DNA from: Lederbergia wuyishanensis
GTDB taxonomy: Bacteria; Bacillota; Bacilli; Bacillales; Bacillaceae_C
Reading direction: 5' to 3'
DNA: 64,000 bases
Assembly: GCF_022900255.1 (NCBI RefSeq)
Contig: NZ_JALIRM010000003.1
Location: 62,001-126,000, forward strand
The notes under the pieces are model-generated. The model saw only the letters and a program-made list of their open reading frames with translations. It searched no databases and was not told the DNA's origin. This document shows positions 52,788 through 62,038 of the stretch, one piece after another (the first letter of the stretch is position 1; each line of letters opens with the position of its first letter). The translations under genes and the position numbers were made by a program.

Positions 52788-53762
52788 ATGGCTATGGAAT
52801 CAACAACAACTGTAAAAAATGAGGCTCCGATTGCTACGACATCGGGTCCTCCCCTTCCTATGGGGAAATGGAAAAAACTTTGGTTGGATATGAAAAGAAA
52901 CCGTATTTCCTATTTATTATTAGCTCCGTTTCTTATCGTATTTACGATGTTTACGATCATTCCAATCATCACATCGATTATTTTAAGTTTCTCCTATTAC
53001 AACATTGTGGAAGCGCCAAGGTTCGTTGGGCTTTCCAATTACAAGCTATTATTTGTCGATGATGATATTTTCTTAAAAGCTGTAGGGATTACGCTTAAAT
53101 TTGCCTTTGTTACAGGACCGCTTGGTTATGTTTTAGCGTTTTTACTAGCTTGGCTAATTAGTCAAATCCCTCAAAAATATCGCTTTTTTTACACACTTTG
53201 CTTTTATACACCGTCCATCACAAGTGCGGTTGCTATGTCTGTCGTGTGGCTATATCTATTTGCTGGTGACCGAAAAGGGTTGTTTAATCACTATTTGATT
53301 CAAATTGGGATTTTAAAAGAACCGTATTTATTTTTACAAAATGTTGAATCGATTGTACCTGTTATCATCATCGTTTCGTTATGGAGTAGTATGGGAATCG
53401 GCTTCCTTGCGTTCCTTGCAGGGTTACAAAATGTTCCGCAAGATCTATACGAAGCGGGGAAAATTGATGGAGTTAGATATCGTTGGCAGGAATTATGGTA
53501 TATCACGCTTCCATCTGTAAAACCACAGTTATTATTCGGAGCAGTTATGCAAGTCGTGTTCTCACTCCAAGTATTTGATGTAAGTATGCAGCTTGTCGGT
53601 ATGCCAAGTCCTTTATATGCCGGGCATACGATTCTAGCTCACTTATATGACTATGCATTTATTCGCTTTGAAATGGGTTACGCTTCAGCGATTGCTGTCA
53701 TTCTATTTTTGATGATGCTCGGGTTAAATAGACTTATTTTTAGAGTGTTAGGGAGGGAATAG
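52788..53762 (+). CDS. Sugar ABC transporter permease (MalF/UgpA type)
   Basis: A 324-residue permease with six spans and an extra polar N-terminus of about 25 residues. YLLLAPFLIVFTMFTIIPII is the first span. EAGKIDGVRYRWQELWYITL near residues 223-242 is the coupling loop. It follows the SBP fusion gene by 14 bases, behind AAGGGGGCG. Confidence 0.92.
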   Translation: MAMESTTTVKNEAPIATTSGPPLPMGKWKKLWLDMKRNRISYLLLAPFLIVFTMFTIIPIITSIILSFSYYNIVEAPRFVGLSNYKLLFVDDDIFLKAVGITLKFAFVTGPLGYVLAFLLAWLISQIPQKYRFFYTLCFYTPSITSAVAMSVVWLYLFAGDRKGLFNHYLIQIGILKEPYLFLQNVESIVPVIIIVSLWSSMGIGFLAFLAGLQNVPQDLYEAGKIDGVRYRWQELWYITLPSVKPQLLFGAVMQVVFSLQVFDVSMQLVGMPSPLYAGHTILAHLYDYAFIRFEMGYASAIAVILFLMMLGLNRLIFRVLGRE

Positions 53763-53765
53763 GGG

Positions 53766-54629
53766 ATGAGAGCTACGGTTTCCCGAAAAAGGACAGATTG
53801 GGGAGGGGTTTTTCTTTATATATTCCTTACCATCTTTGGTTTATTGATGCTTGCGCCACTCGTATACATGGCTTCAACATCTGTTAAACCGATTAGTGAA
53901 TTATTCTTGTTCCCGCCAAGGTTTTTCCCGATTAATCCTACTTTAATGAATTTCAGGGATTTACTTTTAATTACTGGGACATCTTTTGTACCATTTTCTC
54001 GCTATATTTTTAATAGTGTATTAATAACAGCTGGTATTGTATTTTTTGGAGTTGTCATATCTGCTATGGCGGCATATCCACTAGCTAAACATGAAATGCC
54101 ATTTAAAAGTACAATTTTTAATTTGATTGTAACGGCATTGATGTTTTCATCTATGGTATTGCAAATTCCTCAATATTTACTTGTTAGTAAGTCAGGGCTT
54201 ATGAATACGTATTTTGCGATGATTCTTCCATACTTGGCTGCGCCAATTGGCATTTTCTTAATGATTCAATTCCTTAAACAAATGCCAGATTCTTTAATTG
54301 AGTCTGCAAGAATTGAAGGGGCTTCTGAATGGACGATTCTTTGGAAAATTGTATTCCCATTACTGAAGCCCGCAGTGGCAACTTTTGCTCTTTTTAGCTT
54401 CGTCCAAGCGTGGAATGATCCATATCCTTCGATGATGTATACGACGAGAGAAGAGTTGAAAGCATTACCATTTGCCATTCAATCAATCAGTGGTGGAGCT
54501 GGAGTCATTGCACGTGTAGGAACCTTTGCTGCAGCTAGTTTTTTAATGGTTGTACCTACCATTATCGTCTTTACGATTACACAACGAATGGTATTGCAAA
54601 CGATGGCTCACTCGGGCCTGAAAGAGTAG
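53766..54629 (+). CDS. Sugar ABC transporter permease (MalG/UgpE type)
   Basis: A 287-residue permease with six spans. STSVKPISELFLFPPRFFPI is near residue 37. ESARIEGASEWTILWKIVFP (about 180) is the coupling loop. Three bases separate it from the upstream permease, so they are co-expressed. Confidence 0.92.
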   Translation: MRATVSRKRTDWGGVFLYIFLTIFGLLMLAPLVYMASTSVKPISELFLFPPRFFPINPTLMNFRDLLLITGTSFVPFSRYIFNSVLITAGIVFFGVVISAMAAYPLAKHEMPFKSTIFNLIVTALMFSSMVLQIPQYLLVSKSGLMNTYFAMILPYLAAPIGIFLMIQFLKQMPDSLIESARIEGASEWTILWKIVFPLLKPAVATFALFSFVQAWNDPYPSMMYTTREELKALPFAIQSISGGAGVIARVGTFAAASFLMVVPTIIVFTITQRMVLQTMAHSGLKE

Positions 54630-54641
54630 GGGGGAGAACAT

Positions 54642-56111
54642 TTGAAGACAATGAAAAGACTTTGCGCAATTATAGCAACTGTCATGATGATGTTGGTTTT
54701 GCCAATGGAAGGCATGGCGGAAACCCCCTACGAAGGTTATATATGGAATACTGAGGGAAGAGATGTTCATTCCATTAATGGATATGTGTATCATGACTCA
54801 ATTGATGGCGCATTCTTGCCTACAGGGGTTTTTAATAATCCGGAAGATATTTTCATCGCAAACGATGACACTATCTATATAACTGACACAGGAAATAATC
54901 GTATTGTGCATTTGGATCAAGATTATGAAGTGATAAAAGTGATTGGTGACCAAGACGGACCAGGAAAACTAAATGGTCCAAAAGGTGTATTCATTAAGGA
55001 AGATGGAACAGTTTACGTTGCCGACACGAAAAATCAACGCATTGCCATATTTGATCAAAATGGAAAGTACGAACGAGAGCTTACCGCACCAACAAGCACG
55101 TTATTAGGGAAAAAGTTCTCCTATTCTCCTTCTAAGCTTGTTGTTGATAAGCGTGATTATTTATATGTCGTTAGTGAAGGAAACACAAAAGGATTAATGC
55201 AAATTAATAATAAAGGTGAATTTAAAGGCTTTTTCGGAACGAATGAAGTTGGATTTAATTTATGGCGTTTTCTCGCACGCCTCATTGCCACTGACGAGCA
55301 AAAAGCGAAAATGAGGTCCGTACAGCCTTTAGCATTTTCAAATTTAGCACAAGATGAAGATGGATTTATTTATACAACGACGTTAGGAACAGATGAAAAT
55401 CAAATTAAAAGGCTATCTCCTGTCGGGGTTGATACGTTAAATCCTTCTGCGAAGAAATACGGCGACTTGCTTAGTTATGGAGGAAATATAGAAATCTCTG
55501 CATTTATCGATCTGACTGTAAATGAAGATGGTTTAATTACGGCGTTGAATTTACAGACTAGCAGAATATACCAATATGATAAGCTAGGAAATCTTTTATT
55601 CGTATTTGGGGGAACCGGGGAACAAAATGGGGTTTTTACGACTCCTTCAAGTATCGACCAAGACTCTGAAGGGATTTTATATGTAGTGGATAAAGGTAGA
55701 AATCGCATTGATTTATTTAGAACGACACCTTTTGCTGACCTTGTCCATACTGCTTCCAAATTATATGTAGACGGACAATATGAAGATGCGAAAGAAATAT
55801 GGGAAGAAGTCATCCATTTAAATGGTAATTATGATATTGCTTACCATGCAATCGGAAAGGCCCTTTATAAGTCGGAAAAATATAAAGAGGCGATGGATTA
55901 CTTTAAAAAGGCTAGTTCCCGTACAGATTACTCTGCATCCTTCCGAGAATATCGAGTTGAATATGTTCGTGAACATTTTGCATGGTTTTTTGGAGGAGTC
56001 ATCGCGTTATTCATAATCCTTCGTTTTGGAATTCCGCGTTTGATTAAGCTTATTCGCCAAGGTCGTAAGGAAAGACGAACGGCTCTTGAAGGAGAGGTGG
56101 ATGCAAAGTGA
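54642..56111 (+). CDS. Secreted NHL-repeat protein with TPR and C-terminal membrane span
   Basis: A 489-residue protein starting at TTG 54642 behind GGGGGGAG. It has a signal peptide of about 26 residues and NHL-type propeller repeats at about 55-350 (IFIANDDTIYITDTGNNRIV, VFIKEDGTVYVADTKNQRIA, ILYVVDKGRNRID). A TPR pair follows at about 366-430 (YVDGQYEDAKEIWEEVIHLN). A span at about 446-465 precedes a basic cytoplasmic tail. NHL propellers bind proteins or glycans. A surface-exposed propeller with a membrane anchor beside ABC genes suggests a scaffold or sensor for the uptake system. I do not recognise a named family. Confidence 0.8.
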   Translation: MKTMKRLCAIIATVMMMLVLPMEGMAETPYEGYIWNTEGRDVHSINGYVYHDSIDGAFLPTGVFNNPEDIFIANDDTIYITDTGNNRIVHLDQDYEVIKVIGDQDGPGKLNGPKGVFIKEDGTVYVADTKNQRIAIFDQNGKYERELTAPTSTLLGKKFSYSPSKLVVDKRDYLYVVSEGNTKGLMQINNKGEFKGFFGTNEVGFNLWRFLARLIATDEQKAKMRSVQPLAFSNLAQDEDGFIYTTTLGTDENQIKRLSPVGVDTLNPSAKKYGDLLSYGGNIEISAFIDLTVNEDGLITALNLQTSRIYQYDKLGNLLFVFGGTGEQNGVFTTPSSIDQDSEGILYVVDKGRNRIDLFRTTPFADLVHTASKLYVDGQYEDAKEIWEEVIHLNGNYDIAYHAIGKALYKSEKYKEAMDYFKKASSRTDYSASFREYRVEYVREHFAWFFGGVIALFIILRFGIPRLIKLIRQGRKERRTALEGEVDAK

Positions 56112-56722
56112 ATACTGTACAGATGATGCGCCAAGTATTGTTTAAACCGCTGGACTTCTTTTACGACATCCAAGAACCAAATCGCTTGAAATGGTCACAA
56201 GGATTTATCCTTATTTTAATGGCGTTTATTGCAAGAATGGTATCTCTTTTACTAGTTGGCTACCATTTTGAAGCGAGAGAGCCTTATCAAATTTCCTATT
56301 TTCATGAATTTATTTGGATTCTTGTTCCTTGGATAACTTGGTGTCTTGCTAATTGGAGTGTCAGTACGATTTTAGATGGTGAAGGGAAATTTAAAGAGCT
56401 CTTTGTTGGCAGTGCTTTCTGTCTTGTCCCTTATATCATTTTTATCATTCCCATTACATTAATGACGAATGTACTAGCTCTAAGTGAAGAATCGTTTTAT
56501 AACTCTGCAACGGTGTTAATCTTATGTTGGGTAGGATTATTAATATTAATCAAAGTAAAAGTTTTGCATGATTTTGAACTTGGAAAGCTTATCTTGATTA
56601 CTTTTTTTACACTGCTGGGTATGGCAATTATTTGGTTCATCGGCATCTTATTATACGGGCTTATCAACCAATTTATTAGTTTCTTCTTGGATCTATTTAA
56701 AGAAATACGATTCAGGCTGTAG
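56108..56722 (+). CDS. Yip1 family membrane protein
   Basis: A 204-residue protein with about five spans. The start VLFKPLDFFYDIQEPNRLKW and the motif WITWCLANWSVSTILDGEGK are typical of Yip1 proteins. FKELFVGSAFCLVPYII follows. GTG 56108 overlaps the upstream stop by 4 bases. Yip1 function in bacteria is unknown. Its fixed place between the NHL-TPR and DUF5696 genes suggests a membrane partner for them. Confidence 0.85.
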   Translation: MNTVQMMRQVLFKPLDFFYDIQEPNRLKWSQGFILILMAFIARMVSLLLVGYHFEAREPYQISYFHEFIWILVPWITWCLANWSVSTILDGEGKFKELFVGSAFCLVPYIIFIIPITLMTNVLALSEESFYNSATVLILCWVGLLILIKVKVLHDFELGKLILITFFTLLGMAIIWFIGILLYGLINQFISFFLDLFKEIRFRL

Positions 56723-56734
56723 GGGGTGGGAAAT

Positions 56735-59059
56735 TTGTTCCAATACGAAAAGATTAGTCGGAAAAACATATTTATCTTCTTCATCTGCACGATGTTAATC
56801 TTTAGTTTGTTTCCACAAGGAATTTTTGCGGAAGACGCTGAAAATGACGCAGCTACTGAAGCAAATAGTGAAGAAAAGGAAACAGGTTCGGATGGCGAGA
56901 ATGCTGAAGCCGCTCCACCTAAAGAAATCGTCATTGTTGAAACAGGAGAATTGTATCCGATAACTGCAACAAAAAAGGTTGCTGAGAATTCATCATTAGA
57001 GCTTTACATAGATGAAGTGAACGGGAATATTAGGGTTGTTAACAAAAAGTCAGGAAAAGAATGGCTAGGTGCACCACAAGTCGATAAAGGCATTCTACCT
57101 AATAATAAAGCGTTCATTGATGCACCTGTTCACATTGAATATACAGATGGATCGAGTATTTCTCAAACATATACGCTAAAGGACAAGGAAAATGAAATTG
57201 AAACGTCACCTATCGAAAATGGAGTACGAGTTGACTTTACAATTAAGGAAATAAAGGTCAATTTTGCACTGGAATATACATTGACAGAAGATGGATTTGA
57301 AGTAACGATTCCGGATGAATCCGTAAAAGAATCTGGAACAGTCAGACTTACAAGCTTAGATGTTTTGCCGTTTTTTCATGCAGCAGATCGGAAGGTTGAT
57401 GGGGAAGTATTTGTTCCGGACGGTTCAGGCGCGTTAATGAAAGTTAAAGAGAAGCATCCCCAATATTTTAAGGGATATTCGGAACCTGTATACGGTCCCG
57501 ACCCCACCTTTGCAATAGAGCTTGGGGACGTGATGGCACAAGGTTTTACGAGAGGTGCAGCCCCTAAAGAAAAAATTGCACTTCCTGTATTCGGTATTCA
57601 TCAAGAGGATACTGGATTTTTAGGAATCATTACAAAAGGGGATGAAACGGCTAATATTACGGCAACTCCTTCTGGAATCAGAAATATTCCACTTTATCGA
57701 GCGGGAGCAAAGTTTTTTTACAGAAAGCAAGATGTTATGTTCATCGGTTCTTCTGGAATTATTCCGTTGTTCCAGAGTCAAAGAATTTCTGGCGATAAGA
57801 GAGTTAAATATATTCTCTTAGAAGGCGAAGGGTCCAATTACGTTGGGATGGCACATGCTTATCGAGATTATTTAATAAAAGAATCAGGAATGAAAAAGTT
57901 AGTTGAAAAAGAGACTCCTTTATTTATCGAGCTTGTCGGTGGAATTTTGCGTGATGAAATTATCGGAAAAACCTTTATTGATTTGACGACTTTTGAACAG
58001 GCAAAAAGGATAATAGATGATTACGCAGATAAGGGCATTAATTCTTTAGCCATTACGTTCAAAGGCTGGTCGAAAAAAGGATTGTACGGCAATCAACCAG
58101 ACCATTTTCCTGTAGAACGAAAGCTTGGCGGAAAGAAGGATCTCGAGGATTTAGCGTACTACGCTAAGAAAATGGGCGTAACGTTAAATTTAGATGTAAA
58201 TTATGTCCGACCTTTTCAAGATAGCAAGGGGCTGACTCCTAGGAAAGAAGGAGTCAGAGGAATTGATCGTGATGTCACGAAGAATCCAAACTACCGTGTA
58301 TCTAGTAGACTCGGTCATAACCAGCAGTTGTTTTATTTATTGAAACCGAAAAAATCATCTGAGTATGCTTTAAAGGAAGCTTCCGCCTATCAAGACCTCG
58401 GTATTTCGGGAGTTCATTTAAGTCATGTAGGTAATTTGCTTTATACCGATTTAGATACAAAAAATCCGTCCAGTAGAGAAGATATGAAAGACATCTGGAT
58501 TAATACTATTGATCAATATAAAGATTATGTTGATCGTATTTCAGTAGATTACGGATTTGGGTATTTATTAGGTCGTATCGATGAGATTCATCAAATACCA
58601 ATGGACTCTAGTAACTTCGTATATTTAGATGAGACAGTACCGTTTTACCAAATCGTAATTCATGGGGTAATTCCTTATACTGGAAAGCCATCCAATTTGC
58701 GAAATGATGGGAAAGTCGAATTTTTAAAGGCGATTGAATATGGTGCTGGTCCTAGCTTTGAGCTTACGTATAAACCGACAGATCATCTAAAACGAACAAT
58801 GGAGGACAGGTTATTCAGTTCAGATTATGCATACTGGTTTAATCGATCTGTAGAGGAATATGAAGAATTTAGAAAGCTTGAAGAAAGTATCGGCGGAGAA
58901 TTGATTACAAATCATGAACAACTTGCAAAAAACGTCTATAAAACTACTTATGAAAATGGGACGCAAGTGATTGTCAATTATAATCGCAAAGCAAAATCAG
59001 TAGATGGCCATACAATTGAAGGGCAAAACTACACGGTCATTGAAGGAGGGAGAAAATAA
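56735..59059 (+). CDS. DUF5696 domain protein, secreted or anchored
   Basis: A protein of about 774 residues. An N-terminal hydrophobic segment (about residues 9-28, IFIFFICTMLIFSLFPQGIF) ends near an A-E-D cleavage site. An Ala/Glu-rich linker follows. A beta-rich middle region (about 70-330, with VRLTSLDVLPFFHAADRKVD) precedes a TIM-like or glycosidase-like region with SLAITFKGWSKKGLYGNQPD and VTLNLDVNYVRPFQD. DUF5696 proteins have no proven activity. Asp/Glu residues occur in the barrel-like region, but I cannot identify a catalytic pair. TTG 56735 is preferred as start, 8 bases after AGGGGG. Confidence 0.8.
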   Translation: MFQYEKISRKNIFIFFICTMLIFSLFPQGIFAEDAENDAATEANSEEKETGSDGENAEAAPPKEIVIVETGELYPITATKKVAENSSLELYIDEVNGNIRVVNKKSGKEWLGAPQVDKGILPNNKAFIDAPVHIEYTDGSSISQTYTLKDKENEIETSPIENGVRVDFTIKEIKVNFALEYTLTEDGFEVTIPDESVKESGTVRLTSLDVLPFFHAADRKVDGEVFVPDGSGALMKVKEKHPQYFKGYSEPVYGPDPTFAIELGDVMAQGFTRGAAPKEKIALPVFGIHQEDTGFLGIITKGDETANITATPSGIRNIPLYRAGAKFFYRKQDVMFIGSSGIIPLFQSQRISGDKRVKYILLEGEGSNYVGMAHAYRDYLIKESGMKKLVEKETPLFIELVGGILRDEIIGKTFIDLTTFEQAKRIIDDYADKGINSLAITFKGWSKKGLYGNQPDHFPVERKLGGKKDLEDLAYYAKKMGVTLNLDVNYVRPFQDSKGLTPRKEGVRGIDRDVTKNPNYRVSSRLGHNQQLFYLLKPKKSSEYALKEASAYQDLGISGVHLSHVGNLLYTDLDTKNPSSREDMKDIWINTIDQYKDYVDRISVDYGFGYLLGRIDEIHQIPMDSSNFVYLDETVPFYQIVIHGVIPYTGKPSNLRNDGKVEFLKAIEYGAGPSFELTYKPTDHLKRTMEDRLFSSDYAYWFNRSVEEYEEFRKLEESIGGELITNHEQLAKNVYKTTYENGTQVIVNYNRKAKSVDGHTIEGQNYTVIEGGRK

Positions 59060-59061
59060 CC

Positions 59062-59913
59062 ATGAGGCTTTCAATGAAAACAAGACACATCCTTGAAGGG
59101 TATTCATTTGTAGGACCATGGATTATTGGATTTTTCCTATTTATGGCCGTGCCACTTGGAAGATCATTTTATTACTCTTTAAATAACTTAAAACCAACAA
59201 AACAAGGGCTGCAAGCAACATATGTCGGTTTGAAAAATTACCGTGACGCTTTCACGACGGACGTTAAATTTTTTCCTTTGTTGCTAGAAACGATGAAGGA
59301 CATGTTGACGCAAGTTCCGCTCATCCTCATATTTGCGATGTTTTGTGCCATTTTGCTGAATCGAAATGCGTTTGGAAGAACCTTTTTCAGAGGAATTTTC
59401 TTCTTGCCTGTCATTATCGCATCTGGTGCAGCACTTCGAAAGTTAATGGAGCAAGGAGCAGCATCACTGCCGATTTTTTATCAATTTGAATTGTACCGGC
59501 AACTGAATGCTTTTATTCCGGAAGAGGTTCTCGATCCGCTATTAAAATACGCGGATGCCCTTACACTTGTTATGTGGGATTCGGGTGTACAAATCTTAAT
59601 CTTTTTGGCCGGCCTACAGACGATATCTCCCTCGTTATATGAAGCAGCCAAAATTGATGGAGCAACAGAGTGGGAAGTGTTTTGGAAAATTACATTTCCA
59701 ATGCTGATACCGATGATTTTTGTTAACACACTCTATAGTATCGTGAACTCGTTTACGAAACCGGATAATGGAGTTATGAATCATTTGTTAAATGTGGTAT
59801 TCGTATCGAATAACTACTCATATGGTTCCGCTATTGGCTGGCTATATTTTATCTTTATATTTATTGTGCTGGGCATCGTATTCCTTTTATTCCGCAGAGG
59901 GTTGACTAATTAG
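59062..59913 (+). CDS. Sugar ABC transporter permease (second pair, MalF type)
   Basis: A 283-residue permease with six spans. FVGPWIIGFFLFMAVPLGRS is the first. EAAKIDGATEWEVFWKITFP (about 195-214) is the coupling loop. It starts 2 bases after the DUF5696 gene behind GGAGGGAG. It is a second permease pair in the same gene string. Confidence 0.92.
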   Translation: MRLSMKTRHILEGYSFVGPWIIGFFLFMAVPLGRSFYYSLNNLKPTKQGLQATYVGLKNYRDAFTTDVKFFPLLLETMKDMLTQVPLILIFAMFCAILLNRNAFGRTFFRGIFFLPVIIASGAALRKLMEQGAASLPIFYQFELYRQLNAFIPEEVLDPLLKYADALTLVMWDSGVQILIFLAGLQTISPSLYEAAKIDGATEWEVFWKITFPMLIPMIFVNTLYSIVNSFTKPDNGVMNHLLNVVFVSNNYSYGSAIGWLYFIFIFIVLGIVFLLFRRGLTN

Positions 59914-59931
59914 AGAGGGGGTAGACTTTAG

Positions 59932-60915
59932 ATGGAATTGCCAATCATTCGTTCAGTTCAAACTCTTACAAAAAAAGTGGATAATGACAAAAAGGCATTG
60001 TTAATGAGACGAACAAAGTCGATTGTTGGAAATACCTTTTATTACGTATTGTTATTTAGCTTGTCATTTGTATTCGTCTATCCGCTTCTTTATATGATTT
60101 CCCAGTCCTTCATGCGCCCCGCGGATGTGGCGGATGCGACTGTACAATGGCTTCCGAAAGTATTAACGTTCCAAAATTATGTGGAAGCATTTAAGTCAAT
60201 TAATTATTGGAATGGACTATTGAATAGTATGTGGATTTCCTTCGGAAGCGCCATTTTACAAATAATAAGCTGTTCCTTTATCGGGTATGGTTTTGCCCGC
60301 TATAAATTTCCTTTAAAAGGGTTGTGGCTTGCGCTGCTTGTGTTTACGTTTTTAGTGCCACCACAAACAATTGTCGTTCCTCTCTATATCTTTTTCAGTG
60401 ATTTAGGGTGGATCAATACGTTGTTTCCGTTTATCTTTCCTGCACTCTTTGGTTTTGGATTAAAAGGAGCGTTATTCGTCCTTATATTCATCCAATTTTA
60501 TCTTAATTTGCCAAAAGTATTGGAAGAAGCAGCAAAAATTGATGGAGCAGGTCCGTTTCGAACATATTGGACCATTATGTTTCCGCTTGCCAAACCAGCA
60601 ATGGTCGTAGTGTTCCTATTCTCAGTCGTTTGGAACTGGAATGACGTGTTCCAGCCGAATATGTATTTACTCGTACCTGATTACTTCAACTTGGCTCAAA
60701 ATTTGTCAACGTTTAACGGAAATGCGAATGCACAAGGGGTTAACCAAATGCAACAAATGGTCTCTGCCTCAGATGCATTTGGTTTAACACCGACCTTATT
60801 AAACCAAATCATGGCAGCCGTTATGCTCACAATCCTGCCAATCGTCATCCTTTACCTATTCGTACAAAGAGCATTTGTTGAAGGAATTGAACGCTCAGGA
60901 ATTTCAGGGGAGTAA
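59932..60915 (+). CDS. Sugar ABC transporter permease (second pair, MalG type)
   Basis: A 327-residue permease with a polar N-terminus of about 30 residues. The coupling loop reads EAAKIDGAGPFRTYWTIMFP (about 202-221). It is the last gene of the array, starting behind GAGAGGGGG. No SBP or ATPase follows. The partner SBP is probably one of the two encoded at 48039 and 49801. Confidence 0.92.
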   Translation: MELPIIRSVQTLTKKVDNDKKALLMRRTKSIVGNTFYYVLLFSLSFVFVYPLLYMISQSFMRPADVADATVQWLPKVLTFQNYVEAFKSINYWNGLLNSMWISFGSAILQIISCSFIGYGFARYKFPLKGLWLALLVFTFLVPPQTIVVPLYIFFSDLGWINTLFPFIFPALFGFGLKGALFVLIFIQFYLNLPKVLEEAAKIDGAGPFRTYWTIMFPLAKPAMVVVFLFSVVWNWNDVFQPNMYLLVPDYFNLAQNLSTFNGNANAQGVNQMQQMVSASDAFGLTPTLLNQIMAAVMLTILPIVILYLFVQRAFVEGIERSGISGE

Positions 60916-61065
60916 AAAGAAAAGCGGAAGCGCCTTGCCCATCGACGTATAAACTTCAGATCCTTCGACTGAGATAAAGGAAACACGACGAGGAACGAGT
61001 CGATGTTGACTTATCGTAGGGAGGAGGATAGGAAGTTTACTAGTCGATAGGCGCTGCAGCTGGAC
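60914..61065 (+). repeat. Bacillus-type dispersed repeat, plus-orientation copy
   Basis: The segment from AAAAGCGGAAGCGCCTTG to GGCGCTGCAGCTGGAC is homologous to the minus-strand copy at 49563-49720. A truncated second copy begins at 61066 (AAAGAAAAGCGGAAGGTGC) and runs to about 61105. It sits right after the last permease gene. Confidence 0.7.
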
Positions 61066-61151
61066 AAAGAAAAGCGGAAGGTGCTTGATCAGGGGCGACA
61101 AGCAAATGTTCTGAGACGCAAAAAGTCTGCTCTTTGACTACACAATAAGAA

Positions 61152-61177
61152 AGAGGAATGACGACTGTCATTCCTCT
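61152..61177. terminator. Bidirectional terminator
   Basis: AGAGGAATGAC and GTCATTCCTCT form an 11-bp perfect stem with a GACT loop. The stop codon of the DUF624 gene lies inside. T-rich tails follow on the minus strand. Confidence 0.85.
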
Positions 61178-61773
61178 ATTCTTAACTTTTCTATTTTTGT
61201 AAATGCACGATTGCAGAGTGAAAAATTGATATTCGCCCAGAGACTAAAAATGATTAAGCATGTGACAGGAAGATACAGCAAAATGAGTAAGAATAGGACT
61301 CCTAGAATAATAATTAGTAACGTTGTAGGAAAATAGACAAGTGATACGATAAATGAATTTTTTAATACATCTCTTAACCTTATTTGATAATGAGTCATAA
61401 CCGGAAATAAAAAGGCACTCATAAATATAAAAATCAATCCAATAAAAAATAGCGGGACTAAAAGAAATGTCCGCCATTGCGAGTCTGCCTGGATGACATA
61501 AAAATAATCAATATAAAGAAGGAACGCAAAAGGAATCCATAATAATCCGATTGATAGACTTTGTTTAAAGTTTAGCTTAAATGAGCGTATGAATGGTTTT
61601 ATCACCGTTGTTTCGTCTCTTAGTTTCCATTGTCTGATAACGCTGAACATGGCAGCGGTTGCAGGAAAGATTGTAATGACGGGTAGACAAGCTAAGATCC
61701 ACAGTACATTTAAAATAAAAAGGTTCGAAATTTTATCTAACACGATGTAAATCCGGCTGTTTAGTATATTCAT
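61168..61773 (-). CDS. DUF624/YesL family membrane protein
   Basis: A protein of about 201 residues with four to five spans. LDKISNLFILNVLWILACLP and an IFPATAAMFSVIRQW segment match the DUF624/YesL family, which accompanies pectin, rhamnogalacturonan and other polysaccharide import systems. ATG 61773 follows AGGTG; GTG 61782 is an alternative. It is convergent with the DUF5696 array and divergent from araB. YesL-like proteins lack a known biochemical role. Confidence 0.85.
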   Translation of the reverse strand: MNILNSRIYIVLDKISNLFILNVLWILACLPVITIFPATAAMFSVIRQWKLRDETTVIKPFIRSFKLNFKQSLSIGLLWIPFAFLLYIDYFYVIQADSQWRTFLLVPLFFIGLIFIFMSAFLFPVMTHYQIRLRDVLKNSFIVSLVYFPTTLLIIILGVLFLLILLYLPVTCLIIFSLWANINFSLCNRAFTKIEKLRIEE

Positions 61774-61932
61774 ATTTTTCACCTATATTTTGAAGTTTCT
61801 GTGATTAAAATATCATACAATCTAGTAAAAAGAAAGAGTAGATAGTCGTACGAGTTATTAAAAGTGTAGTTAATTAAGTTTTTTAATGGTTTTCCATTGA
61901 AAAAAAGAAATAAGATGATAGAATCTAATTAA

Positions 61933-61948
61933 GGTTATGCGTACAAGT
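61933..61948 (+). promoter_or_regulatory. AraR-like operator upstream of araB, distal
   Basis: GGTTATGCGTACAAGT matches the AraR consensus at 11 of 16 positions. It lies exactly 30 bases (centre to centre) from the proximal box, about three helical turns. Confidence 0.5.
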
Positions 61949-61962
61949 TTGGTATTTTTGTA

Positions 61963-61978
61963 GATTGTACGTATATAC
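61963..61978 (+). promoter_or_regulatory. AraR-like operator upstream of araB, proximal
   Basis: GATTGTACGTATATAC contains the TTGTACGTA core and matches at 11 of 16 positions. The araB promoter itself is not clear. Confidence 0.55.
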
Positions 61979-62038
61979 TATTTATTTTTGAATACGTTTA
62001 AGTGATAAATAATTTTATATTGAATAGGGTGATAAAAA

